Positions 1 through 7,884 of a stretch of 60,864 bases of DNA are shown piece by piece. The position numbers were made by a program, and so were the translations under genes. The number at the start of each line of letters is the position of its first letter. Within the stretch, counting starts at the first letter, position 1. The notes beneath the pieces are model-generated. The model made no database searches. It had not been told where the DNA came from and was given only the letters and a program-made list of their open reading frames with translations. This stretch comes from Bacteroidaceae bacterium (GTDB taxonomy: Bacteria > Bacteroidota > Bacteroidia > Bacteroidales > Bacteroidaceae): NCBI GenBank assembly GCA_017548075.1, contig JAFYNL010000062.1, positions 1 to 60,864 on the forward strand, read 5' to 3'.

Positions 1-299
1 CGGCAGAAGTCGCGGAACGTGTAGAACCTCGTGTAGTGGGGCTGGCGGAAAGTCGGGTAGATAGTCCCGTCGTCCCTGCGGTGCACATTGATAGAATAGC
101 CTTTGTAGACATACGGATTGTGCTTCGTGGTCTTCCTCTCCAGAGCCTCCTCCAGGAAAGTGAAGTGTTCTCGGCCGTCGCGTGTGAGCACGCCCCTGTA
201 ATCCTTAAATTGTTTTGCTTTGCGGTCGCTTGTCAGAATGGTTTTTAAGTCGACACAAAGCTCCGTGTTGCGGTTAAAAATTGAATTTTTTGTAAACAT
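1..299 (-). CDS. Unknown protein, 3' part outside the window
   Basis: An open reading frame starts with ATG at 299 and runs leftward off the window edge without a stop, giving the first 99 residues. The protein begins MFTKNSIFNRNTELCVDLKT and is basic, with many Lys, Arg and aromatic residues; no signal peptide or known motif was recognised. It is preceded by a leader of about 120 bases and a candidate promoter element (TACCTTTG, minus strand, 422-429). Codon use is like the neighbouring genes. Function unknown; the reading frame itself is well supported by the start, promoter and uninterrupted length. Confidence 0.6.
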   Translation of the reverse strand, partial: MFTKNSIFNRNTELCVDLKTILTSDRKAKQFKDYRGVLTRDGREHFTFLEEALERKTTKHNPYVYKGYSINVHRRDDGTIYPTFRQPHYTRFYTFRDFC

Positions 300-441
300 T
301 TTTTCTTGTCTTTCCGGAATACCCTCGGTCTCACACAAGGGGCCCTCCCAGACAACCAGGGGAAGTGAGACAGGCCTACGGTCCAACGCTTGACCATTTT
401 CCCCTTGGTCGTTTGGTGATGCAAAGGTACGGCAAAGGCAC
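300..441 (-). promoter_or_regulatory. Candidate promoter and structured leader of the left-edge gene
   Basis: On the minus strand TACCTTTG at 429-422 fits the Bacteroidetes -7 element TAnnTTTG. The leader of about 120 bases carries a 7-base inverted repeat (GTCTCAC at 328-334, GTGAGAC at 365-371) around a G/C-rich loop. Whether this hairpin has a role is not known. Confidence 0.45.
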
Positions 442-476
442 AAAAAAAAGGTCTTATATAAGACTTATATAAGACC
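442..476 (-). terminator. Rho-independent terminator of the coiled-coil gene
   Basis: Read on the minus strand, a near-perfect inverted repeat (450-476) is followed by eight T residues (449-442). The stem is AT-rich and built from two copies of GTCTTATATAA. It lies 24 bases after the stop codon at 500, so it fits termination of that gene. Confidence 0.75.
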
Positions 477-499
477 GTTACTACTTGATAATCAACGAG

Positions 500-1156
500 T
501 TAAATTATCTCGTCAATCTCGTCGGTTCTGGGTGGGAGCTTGCCTGTTTCCTTCCAGGCGCCAGCCAGTTGAGCCATGTTCTTGATGCCCCAGAGCCCCT
601 GAAACACCTTCCATTTGTGCGTGATGTTCAGGCTCTCCGCCATGCGGTCGGCAATATATGTGGCCAGATTGGCCGACACGCCTTTCGCCAGCCCGTAGCC
701 GTTCTTCGCTATAAAGCCCGCCTCGCGCAGGTTCGCCCAGATCTCCTCAGCCTCAGCCGTCTGGAGTTCCTCAGGCATCTCGCCAGCCTCCTCGGCCGAC
801 TCCAGCTCCTTCACCTTCAGGCGGATGTCGCGACGCAACTGCCTCACCTGCTCCTTCTTCAGGAGCGGCTCCAACAGCTTACGAGCCTCTTCGCGCTGGG
901 AAGCGTCCTCGTACGACGCAATCAGCTCCACCACATTCTCGTAAGTCACGCGGCTCGACCACAAATCTTGCCTCATTTGCTCACCCCGCAGGCGTTCGTT
1001 CTCCTGCTCCAACGCCTTGTTGCGCAGCTCGGCTTGTTGCAAGCGGCAGGCCATATCTTCGTAGTCAACTATCAGAGACTGAGCACTTTGCGTCATTAGT
1101 TTCATTACATTTAGAGGGCATTCTCCCTCAAGGTTTGTTAAATAGTTGTTATCCAT
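500..1156 (-). CDS. Hypothetical protein with central coiled coil
   Basis: This gene encodes 218 residues with no signal peptide. Residues about 25-60 and 85-140 are rich in Glu, Lys, Arg and Leu with heptad spacing (for example LRNKALEQENERLRGEQMRQ), which suggests a coiled coil. The C-terminal third, ending TGKLPPRTDEIDEII, is compact and not recognised. It has its own terminator downstream and lies divergent from the large surface protein at 1426. A weak promoter element (TAACTTCG on the minus strand near 1236) lies upstream. Function unknown; no family is claimed. Confidence 0.65.
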   Translation of the reverse strand: MDNNYLTNLEGECPLNVMKLMTQSAQSLIVDYEDMACRLQQAELRNKALEQENERLRGEQMRQDLWSSRVTYENVVELIASYEDASQREEARKLLEPLLKKEQVRQLRRDIRLKVKELESAEEAGEMPEELQTAEAEEIWANLREAGFIAKNGYGLAKGVSANLATYIADRMAESLNITHKWKVFQGLWGIKNMAQLAGAWKETGKLPPRTDEIDEII

Positions 1157-1328
1157 TTCGTTAGATATTAGATTGTGAATACTTAGGTGTCTTTCTTTTC
1201 CACGCAGCCATGAAACATGGAAGCAAAAGCGGTTGCGAAGTTACGCCGACTTTCGAAAACCGCCAAACAATTTAACAGAAAGTTTTCAACAATCGCAAAA
1301 ATAAATGTTGATAATTTTGGGGCATGGC
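1157..1328. other. Divergent intergenic region
   Basis: This is the gap between the leftward coiled-coil gene and the rightward surface-protein gene. It holds a 13-base hairpin (CCATG-AAA-CATGG at 1208-1220) and a weak minus-strand -7-like element. No small gene with a credible start was seen. Confidence 0.4.
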
Positions 1329-1360
1329 TTTGCAATTTCCACAAATAATCAATAATTTTG
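1329..1360 (+). promoter_or_regulatory. Bacteroidetes sigma-type promoter of the 1426 gene
   Basis: TTTG at 1329-1332 and TAATTTTG at 1353-1360 are separated by 20 bases, matching the -33/-7 consensus exactly. Transcription would start near 1366 and give a 60-base leader containing the 40-base shared element. Confidence 0.8.
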
Positions 1361-1370
1361 CACTCAGATT

Positions 1371-1410
1371 GTTACAAATCGCATACTCGGGCGTTATATA
1401 GATAAAGGGC
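1371..1410 (+). repeat. 40-base shared leader element, copy 1
   Basis: This leader segment is identical to 6051-6090 except for one base (A at 1385, T at 6065). Both copies lie in the same orientation just before secreted-protein genes (15 and 5 bases before the start codon). It ends in ATAAAGGGC, which could act in translation initiation. It is either a shared regulatory element or the trace of a duplication. Confidence 0.7.
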
Positions 1411-1425
1411 ATAAATACAACCATT

Positions 1426-4400
1426 ATGAAACGACTTATATTCCTTATCCTTGTGACTTTGCTGCCGATGGTGGCAAGTCTTGCTGCCAATGCTCAGGAA
1501 CTGACGGTATCTGATGTTCAAAACAGCGGCTGTCTGAGCGAGACTCGGGCAAATGCACGGGCTGGTGAATACGGAGAAAAAAGAACGATTATCCTGACCA
1601 AAGAAGGCGACGCCCTACATGTGCAACTGCTCAATTACGTGGAAAACTGTGGCACATCAGGCTTTGATGTAACACCAAGCATGAGCGGGACCAGCGACGG
1701 CACACCCTGTTCGGTGGCCGTAAGTGTGGAACCCGTCATTTTTGCAGATATGGATTGCGTTTGTCCTTACAATGTGTCGTTCACTGTCCATGGCCTGGAG
1801 GCTAACAGCTTTCTCTTCTCATGCTGGTGGTGCGAGGGAATGGTTACGCTGACAGATGGGGAGCCTTTGGTGCTGGAGGATGTCTGGGAAGATGTCAGCA
1901 TAGAGGGTTTGGGTTACAAGATACACGAGGTGATGCATTCTGCCCAGCTAACTGGCGGAAAATCGTGGGAGGGTGAGCTGAATATCCCTTCGGAAGTGAA
2001 TTATGAGGGACAGAAATACGTTGTGACGAACATTGGCTACAATGCTTTTGTAGACAACACGGCTCTGACCTCCGTCACCATTCCGAACACTGTGCTCAGT
2101 ATTGGTTCAGGAGCATTCGCTCGTTGCACTGGTCTGACATCTATCGTTATTCCAGAGGGCGTAAAATCCCTTGGTCACAATGTCTTCTCTGGTTGTACCA
2201 ACTTGGCCAGCATCACCATTCCTAACAGTGTAATCCAGATAGGTGGCAGTGTTTTCAACGGTACTGCGTGGTACGACAACCAGCCCGACGGCGTGATTTA
2301 TGCCGGCAGAATGGCCTACACCTATAAAGGCACCATGCCCGAGGAAACGCAGATTGACATCAAGGAAGGGACGATTGCGATAGCCGACAATGCTTTCTGC
2401 AGATGCGACAACCTGACCTCTGTCACTATTCCGGGCAGTGTCTCCACAATCGGCTATGATGCCTTCTGGCGGTGCAACAATCTGAAAACCGTTATTATCT
2501 CCGAGGGTGTAAAGAGAATCGAACACGCGGCTTTCTCGAATTGCACCAGTCTGAAATCCATCGTCATCCCCGAAAGCGTCACGCACATCGGTGAGTATGC
2601 CTTTATGGAATGCACAGCCCTTACTTCTGCCACAATTAACGGAGCCATTACGCGAATGGGACGTTGGGCCTTCGGCGGATGCACTGCTCTGTATAGTCTC
2701 AGCATTTCCCAGAATGTAAAAGACATTGGCAACGAGACTTTCTCCAATTGCACAAGCCTTTATCGCGTCAAAATACCTGGCAGCGTGACCCGCTTAGGCG
2801 ATGGTTTGTTCTATCGTTGCAGCAACTTGTATTCCGTCCAAATCTTCGAGGGCGTAGAGGCCATTGGATATAGTGCCTTTGGAGAATGCAACAATATGTC
2901 CTATGTCATCCTGCCAAATAGCCTGACAAAGATTGACGACTATGCTTTCTATAATTGCAGCAAGCTGAATAAGGTGATTTGCTTTGCGGACAATGTTCCC
3001 ACCACAGGAGGCAACGTGTTTTATAATTCCCCTATTGCTTCCGCAACACTCAATGTTCCGTCAGCTTCAGTCGATTTGTACAAAGCTGTCTCGCCCTGGA
3101 AAGATTTTGCCCGCATCACGCCGCCCCATGTCAATGGGTGGAATGTGAGCATCGATGGTTTTAATTATTTCCTCTATCCTGAGAGCCACACAGCTGAACT
3201 GAATAACAAAAACTCACGCTCTGGCGAACTGGACATCCCGACCGAAGTTAGTTACAAAGGGCAGACCTATACCGTGAACGGCATGATTATAAACGCATTC
3301 AGCGGTTGTACGCAGTTGACAAAGGTAAGGATCCCCAAAACGATAGACCATGTCGTACATCATGTTCTCAGTGAAGACCCGAATATTGGAGGCGCTTTCT
3401 CTTCCTATTACATGAATCCATTTACGGGATGCACCGCCCTTGAGTCAATTGAGGTGGACGAGGAGAATCCCATTTTCAGCTCGGATGGCGGCGTACTCTT
3501 CAACAAGGACAAGACACGACTCTATGGCTATCCCGCCGGAGCACGACAAACGTCCTACACAGTTCCAGAGTCCATCACTTGGGTTGGTGATGATGCTTTC
3601 GCCAATAATCAGTATCTCACTACTCTGACCATTCCCAATAGTGTGACACGCTTGGGCTCCGGTGTTTGCAGTGGTTGTGCGAACCTGAAGTCGGTTAGGC
3701 TTCCGGAGAATATCACTCTTATTGGTGCATATTCTTTTCAATACTGCCCGAAATTAAAGTTCCTGGATATTCCCGAGAGCGTGCAGAGTTTCGGAGAATA
3801 CGTCTTCCGCTCAACTCCGTTTGAAGCAATAGTTTTTAGGGGAACATTCCCCCAAGGATTGCGTAATGATACATTCTACAGCATGGATGACTCGACTATT
3901 CTCTATGTCCAAAGGTCTGAAATAAACAAATTCAAGGCCGTCTTTTCCGGTCAAGTTCTGCCCTTGGATTCATATACGCCCCCTGTCACCTTTACCGCAG
4001 GCCAAGTAGCAACGATTATATTGCCCGTAAACCCTGATGCAAGCAAAGGGAAATACTACAGGCTCGACAGATACGAGGAGGGCCAGATTATCTTCGAAGA
4101 AGAGACTCATCCCCAAGCTCGGACACCTTATGTCATTGTGCCGAACGAAGATTTTAACATTGACCTTAGCACTTTAGATTTGGATGGATTACGTTTTGAT
4201 ACGCTTAGAATAGAAGCAGCATCACCTTTTAATCCGTCTCGTATGCGGGAAATCCGTTTTGTGGGGACATACGCAAAAAAAGATATCGGAGGGAGAGATA
4301 ACGGCTTCCGCTTCTATATTCTTGACACAACCTCAGATTGCATCTACCATCCAGAAGGAACGTCTTCAATTATCATGGGTCCTCTGCGTGCCCATTTTGA

Positions 4401-4605
4401 AGTCAGCTTAGATTTTTGTTATGACAGAGAAACAATGGAATATTGGGATGAATTGAAATATGTCCTTCACGACTACGGAACTGGCATCGCCTCTCCCTTC
4501 CGGAAGACAGAAGAAGGCAACATCTTCGACCTCCAAGGACGCAGAGTTTCCAATCCGAAGAAGGGAATCTACATAAAGGAAGGTAGAAAAGTTTTGATTA
4601 AATGA
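1426..4605 (+). CDS. BspA-type leucine-rich-repeat surface protein
   Basis: A 1059-residue secreted protein. Residues 1-23 form a signal peptide ending in ANAQ. Two blocks of LRR_5 repeats (about 195-555 and 600-810) follow the pattern LTSVTIPNxVxxIGxxAFxxC with a period near 23 residues. The last 35 residues (NIFDLQGRRV...GIYIKEGRKVLIK) form a tail resembling type IX secretion C-terminal domains, so the protein is probably exported and anchored at the cell surface. BspA proteins are known for adhesion to host proteins or other bacteria; the partner here is unknown. Start chosen at ATG 1426 because it opens the signal peptide and follows a perfect promoter. The neighbour at 4667 shares the tail. 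Confidence 0.9.
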   Translation: MKRLIFLILVTLLPMVASLAANAQELTVSDVQNSGCLSETRANARAGEYGEKRTIILTKEGDALHVQLLNYVENCGTSGFDVTPSMSGTSDGTPCSVAVSVEPVIFADMDCVCPYNVSFTVHGLEANSFLFSCWWCEGMVTLTDGEPLVLEDVWEDVSIEGLGYKIHEVMHSAQLTGGKSWEGELNIPSEVNYEGQKYVVTNIGYNAFVDNTALTSVTIPNTVLSIGSGAFARCTGLTSIVIPEGVKSLGHNVFSGCTNLASITIPNSVIQIGGSVFNGTAWYDNQPDGVIYAGRMAYTYKGTMPEETQIDIKEGTIAIADNAFCRCDNLTSVTIPGSVSTIGYDAFWRCNNLKTVIISEGVKRIEHAAFSNCTSLKSIVIPESVTHIGEYAFMECTALTSATINGAITRMGRWAFGGCTALYSLSISQNVKDIGNETFSNCTSLYRVKIPGSVTRLGDGLFYRCSNLYSVQIFEGVEAIGYSAFGECNNMSYVILPNSLTKIDDYAFYNCSKLNKVICFADNVPTTGGNVFYNSPIASATLNVPSASVDLYKAVSPWKDFARITPPHVNGWNVSIDGFNYFLYPESHTAELNNKNSRSGELDIPTEVSYKGQTYTVNGMIINAFSGCTQLTKVRIPKTIDHVVHHVLSEDPNIGGAFSSYYMNPFTGCTALESIEVDEENPIFSSDGGVLFNKDKTRLYGYPAGARQTSYTVPESITWVGDDAFANNQYLTTLTIPNSVTRLGSGVCSGCANLKSVRLPENITLIGAYSFQYCPKLKFLDIPESVQSFGEYVFRSTPFEAIVFRGTFPQGLRNDTFYSMDDSTILYVQRSEINKFKAVFSGQVLPLDSYTPPVTFTAGQVATIILPVNPDASKGKYYRLDRYEEGQIIFEEETHPQARTPYVIVPNEDFNIDLSTLDLDGLRFDTLRIEAASPFNPSRMREIRFVGTYAKKDIGGRDNGFRFYILDTTSDCIYHPEGTSSIIMGPLRAHFEVSLDFCYDRETMEYWDELKYVLHDYGTGIASPFRKTEEGNIFDLQGRRVSNPKKGIYIKEGRKVLIK

Positions 4606-4636
4606 GGGGCAAAGCAATTTATATGAGAAATAATTG

Positions 4637-4644
4637 TAACTTTG
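4637..4644 (+). promoter_or_regulatory. Candidate -7 element for the 4667 gene
   Basis: TAACTTTG fits TAnnTTTG, 22 bases before the start codon. No clear TTTG is found at the proper upstream distance, so only the -7 element is claimed. Confidence 0.55.
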
Positions 4645-4666
4645 CCAGCAGAAAAAATAATTAATT

Positions 4667-6019
4667 ATGAAAAGAAAACTTTTGCTTGTTTTCGCAGCCC
4701 TTCTTATGATCACGACTGCCCTGGCAGATGTTGAGATTAACGAGACGACCTTTCCGGACGAGAATTTCCGCAATTGGGTGCTTGCGAACTCTTTTGGTAG
4801 GGATGGGGTGTTGACAGATGCCGAGATTGCCAGCGTCACGAAATTGAGTATAGGTTCCAGAAGAATCCAGAGTCTAAAAGGAATAGAGTTCTTTACAGAA
4901 ACGAGTTGGCTGGATGTTGGAGGCAATGGCATTACGGAGATTGACTTATCCCCATTTCCCAAGATGACACATTTAGACATCGGATGGTGTAAAATAAAAG
5001 AGCTTGACTTGTCAAAGAATACGGCACTGACTTATTTGGATTGCAGAGGCAATGGACTGACAACAATTGATTTATCGAAAAACACCGCCCTGACAAACCT
5101 ATTATGTTTTTCCAACCAGCTGACGGAACTTGATGTGTCGCAGAATACCCTGCTTACAGAAATTGAGTGTCAGAACAATCTTCTGACAGAGCTTGATTTA
5201 TCTAAGAATCTGGCATTGGAAGAGCTGGAGTGCATGGAAAATCAACTGACTGCACTTGACGTTTCGCAGCATACAGCATTGAAATACCTCACATGCTACA
5301 ACAACCTACTGAACTCTCTCGACGTGTCAGGATGTGCTGCGATGATATCTCTGAACTGCAATAACAATCAATTGTTGGAGCTTGATTTGACAGATTGTAC
5401 CGGGCTTTTATCTCTTTACTGCTCGAACAATCAACTGACCGCACTTGATGTGTCAACGAACACTCGTTTGGATCAATTATACTGCCAGCAGAATAACCTG
5501 ACAAAGCTAAATGTATCAAATAATAAAGAGATATGGTGTCTAGTTTGCTACGACAACCAACTGACGGAGCTTGATGTGTCGGGGGTTACCAAGTTATATC
5601 ATTTGCACTGCTATCGTAACCAATTGACCTCACTCAATATGTCAGGGAACCCCTCGCTAATAAACTTGAATTGTTATAGTAACCAGATAAAAGGCGAGGC
5701 AATGGATGCGCTGTTGGAGAGCATGCATACGATAGGAGGTGGGGACATCTACGGTTTCCGCGTCATCAACAATGAGGACGAGCAGAATGTGATAACCAAA
5801 GCGCAAGTAGCAGCAGCAAGGGCCAAAGGCTGGAAACCACTACACCATGTTGGTGGCAACAGCTGGCAGGAATATGAAGGCAGCGACGACCCAACAGGAA
5901 TTACTTCTCCCCTCAGGAAGACGGGAGAGGGTGCTATCTTCGACCTCCAAGGCCGAAAGGTAAGCAATCCGAAGAAAGGAATCTACATCAAGGACGGACG
6001 AAAGGTTCTAATAAAATAG
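4667..6019 (+). CDS. Secreted leucine-rich-repeat protein (internalin-like repeats)
   Basis: A 450-residue protein with signal peptide 1-20 (cut after TALA). Residues about 55-345 contain roughly 13 repeats of about 21 residues following LxxLxCxxNQLTxLDVSxNT, the common bacterial LRR type and different from the BspA repeats of the preceding gene. The last 30 residues (IFDLQGRKV to KVLIK) nearly duplicate the tail of the 1426 protein, so both probably use the same export and anchoring route. Likely a surface adhesin or recognition protein; the ligand is not predictable. Separated by 61 bases from the preceding gene and carrying its own -7 element. Confidence 0.87.
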   Translation: MKRKLLLVFAALLMITTALADVEINETTFPDENFRNWVLANSFGRDGVLTDAEIASVTKLSIGSRRIQSLKGIEFFTETSWLDVGGNGITEIDLSPFPKMTHLDIGWCKIKELDLSKNTALTYLDCRGNGLTTIDLSKNTALTNLLCFSNQLTELDVSQNTLLTEIECQNNLLTELDLSKNLALEELECMENQLTALDVSQHTALKYLTCYNNLLNSLDVSGCAAMISLNCNNNQLLELDLTDCTGLLSLYCSNNQLTALDVSTNTRLDQLYCQQNNLTKLNVSNNKEIWCLVCYDNQLTELDVSGVTKLYHLHCYRNQLTSLNMSGNPSLINLNCYSNQIKGEAMDALLESMHTIGGGDIYGFRVINNEDEQNVITKAQVAAARAKGWKPLHHVGGNSWQEYEGSDDPTGITSPLRKTGEGAIFDLQGRKVSNPKKGIYIKDGRKVLIK

Positions 6020-6050
6020 AAGAGTTTAAGAAAAAAAATAACACTTTTGT

Positions 6051-6090
6051 GTTACAAATCGCATTCTCGGGCGTTATATAGATAAAGGGC
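6051..6090 (+). repeat. 40-base shared leader element, copy 2
   Basis: Second copy of the element at 1371-1410, with 39 of 40 bases identical. It ends five bases before the start codon at 6096. A plausible but off-consensus promoter (TAACACTTTTG, 6039-6049) lies directly before it. Confidence 0.7.
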
Positions 6091-6095
6091 TAAAT

Positions 6096-6968
6096 ATGAA
6101 ACACTTCTTTTCCATATTCCTTTTGCTCTGGGCGATTCAAGCCTTCGGACAAGAGATTCCTGATTCCTCATATTGGGAAGCAGAGATGGAGGACTCCGTG
6201 AGCGCAATGGCTATTAAACCTCTTGATCCGCTGCAAACCAAGACGCTGCTGAAACAAATCATTAAACGTTTTAAGCAGGACTTGAAGCAAAAGCATGAGG
6301 TATGCAAATATCGGACAGATGCAACTTTCATTAGGGAAACGTTAGCTCCGTTTTCCGTCAGCCGCATAACATATGGAAAACCAGGCATTGCTCTTCATTA
6401 TCCAGATGACGATTTTAAGTTATTTCTGTTTCCTAAGTTTAGTTATGAGGGACCATACGAACTGACTAATCGGGATAGCCTTTATATAGGTCATTATCTA
6501 AATACCTTCCCCAAAATATGTCCCAATTATCTACCTTGGGTGTTACACCTGTATTATACTGTTCATGGTCACATAGACAAAGAAGCTCTTCTTCCATTTG
6601 AGGATTACAACGAGACGCTGCAATATTATAAAGTTACCGCCTACAGCATATTCGATGCGGCAGGCAGAAGTGTGTACCGCTTTATCTTTGCCCGAAACGG
6701 AGTGAAAAGGTATGGTAAAGATGTGGTTTACGGGAAGAAATATGATGTGGGCGAACTGGTGGGGACGGCATATTTCGACAGTCAATCTTTACGCATATTG
6801 CAATTCAATGGAAAAGGCCGTGTGCCGACAGAAGATCATGTCATCAATATTCGTTTTCAAAACGACTACGACGAAGACAATGGTTCTCCTGCCCTTCGAC
6901 AAACAAAATTAGTATGGGAAGCGAAGGGTACTAAGATAAAGGCTACAGTACAAATAATGCCCGAATAA
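6096..6968 (+). CDS. Secreted protein of unknown function
   Basis: A 290-residue protein with a clear signal peptide (MKHFFSIFLLLWAIQAFGQ). It is rich in aromatic residues; the segment YFDSQSLRILQFNGKG and the alternating pattern after it look like a beta-rich domain similar to the C-terminal half of Bacteroidetes carboxypeptidase-regulatory-like proteins. That likeness is an impression, not a firm family call. Unlike its two upstream neighbours it lacks the LQGR...KVLIK tail. It shares the 40-base leader with the 1426 gene, which suggests common control. A terminator follows at 7033. Confidence 0.7.
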   Translation: MKHFFSIFLLLWAIQAFGQEIPDSSYWEAEMEDSVSAMAIKPLDPLQTKTLLKQIIKRFKQDLKQKHEVCKYRTDATFIRETLAPFSVSRITYGKPGIALHYPDDDFKLFLFPKFSYEGPYELTNRDSLYIGHYLNTFPKICPNYLPWVLHLYYTVHGHIDKEALLPFEDYNETLQYYKVTAYSIFDAAGRSVYRFIFARNGVKRYGKDVVYGKKYDVGELVGTAYFDSQSLRILQFNGKGRVPTEDHVINIRFQNDYDEDNGSPALRQTKLVWEAKGTKIKATVQIMPE

Positions 6969-7032
6969 TATGAAACACTTGCTCCCTAAAGTCGAAAGGT
7001 CTTGAATAAGTAAACTTTCCTATAACCTAGAG

Positions 7033-7064
7033 AGCCTCGAATTAACTTTCGGGGCTTTCTTTTT
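7033..7064 (+). terminator. Rho-independent terminator after the 6096 gene
   Basis: AGCCTCGAA and TTCGGGGCT form a 9-pair stem (one G-T pair) with a 5-base loop, followed by TTTCTTTTT. The T tract overlaps the -33 element of the next promoter. Confidence 0.8.
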
Positions 7065-7092
7065 GTGGTTTGGAAAATAATTCGTAAATTTG
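7062..7092 (+). promoter_or_regulatory. Promoter of the polyvalent-kinase gene
   Basis: TTTG at 7062-7065 and TAAATTTG at 7085-7092 are spaced by 19 bases. The promoter overlaps the preceding terminator and leaves a leader of about 15 bases before ATG 7114. Confidence 0.75.
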
Positions 7093-7113
7093 CAGTCGAA
7101 AACAAATTTGACG

Positions 7114-7752
7114 ATGGCTCATGATATATTTCAATTTGTTCCACAAGGAAGTGACAGAGCGCAAGAAGCAGAAAATAGCCGCATCGCAGCAATCGCCGAT
7201 GAACTCCAGCGACTTTGCGCAGTATATGAAGCACAACTTGGAACTGGCCAAGCAAATGTAACTCCGCTCGAAACCGAACTCCGAGCCGCCGAACAATTAG
7301 CAAAGTCTCAAGGCTTCTGGATGCCAATGTCGGAGGTCTTCAGTCTGGGTGTACCAGGACCAAGCGGTAACGAAAACGATACTTTTGTCGCAGAAAAGGT
7401 CGTTTACAAAGTGAACAATCTGTTCAATAGTGGTAGCATTGTAGGCTTGCTCCGCAAAATCCTGATGCACAACATCATCTTTCCTGATACTGCCTATTCG
7501 TTTCATGCTTTTGCGGGGTTCGATGGCCGTAATGTGCAGCCCGTCATTGCACAACCTCGAGTGGCCAATGCTCAGCCTGCAACGCAAATCATGATTGATA
7601 CATATATGGCCGCTCTAGGCTTTGAAAAGTCTGCTACAGAAGGTCGTTTCTCGAATGGCACATATGAAGTGTGGGATCTTGTGCCCCGTAATGTTTTGGT
7701 GGACAGCGAGGGCGACATATATGTGGTTGATGCCGAAATCAAACAAGTTTAA
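7114..7752 (+). CDS. Polyvalent-protein-type Ser/Thr/Tyr kinase domain, stand-alone
   Basis: A 212-residue cytosolic protein. Its core resembles the kinase domain found in phage and mobile-element polyvalent proteins: a basic residue in VVYKVNN, the segment LMHNIIFPDTAYSFHAFAGF, the QPRV strand, and a catalytic-loop-like block DLVPRNVLVDSEGDIYVVDAE containing the Asp-x(4)-Asn and distal Asp expected for kinases. In polyvalent proteins this domain is part of a much larger chain; here it stands alone. Start set at ATG 7114, since a TTG start at 7090 would lie inside the promoter. The stop at 7750 is followed in the same frame by a fossil surface-protein tail. Activity has to be inferred from family likeness. 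Confidence 0.65.
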   Translation: MAHDIFQFVPQGSDRAQEAENSRIAAIADELQRLCAVYEAQLGTGQANVTPLETELRAAEQLAKSQGFWMPMSEVFSLGVPGPSGNENDTFVAEKVVYKVNNLFNSGSIVGLLRKILMHNIIFPDTAYSFHAFAGFDGRNVQPVIAQPRVANAQPATQIMIDTYMAALGFEKSATEGRFSNGTYEVWDLVPRNVLVDSEGDIYVVDAEIKQV

Positions 7753-7821
7753 TGGTTCGGCGTCGCCAATCCGCGAAAGGGCATCTACATCAAGGACGGA
7801 CGAAAAGTCCTGGTGAAGTAA
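7753..7821 (+). pseudogene. Orphan C-terminal sorting tail behind the kinase gene
   Basis: Directly after the TAA of the kinase, in the same frame, the DNA reads WFG, VANPRKGIYIKDGRKVLVK and stop. This is the tail carried by the proteins at 1426 and 4667; a stretch of 23 bases is identical to the 4667 gene tail. It has no start codon of its own. It is the leftover of a lost surface-protein gene, or a tail that would be added only by reading through the stop codon. Confidence 0.7.
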
Positions 7822-7830
7822 TAGAATAAG

Positions 7831-7868
7831 AAAAAGCCCTGCTCGAAATGAGCGGGGCTTACTTTTTC
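7831..7868. terminator. Bidirectional terminator between convergent genes
   Basis: AAGCCCTGCTC and GAGCGGGGCTT form an 11-base stem with one G-T pair and a GAAAT loop, with A-rich and T-rich flanks, so it can serve the rightward kinase gene and the leftward ABC operon. Confidence 0.85.
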
Positions 7869-7884
7869 TGCTTTATTTTCTGCT

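Noticed and set aside
485-1099. 204-codon plus-strand frame opposite the coiled-coil gene
   Set aside because: The minus-strand gene has a terminator right after its stop and a better start; the Leu/Gln-rich plus frame is its mirror.
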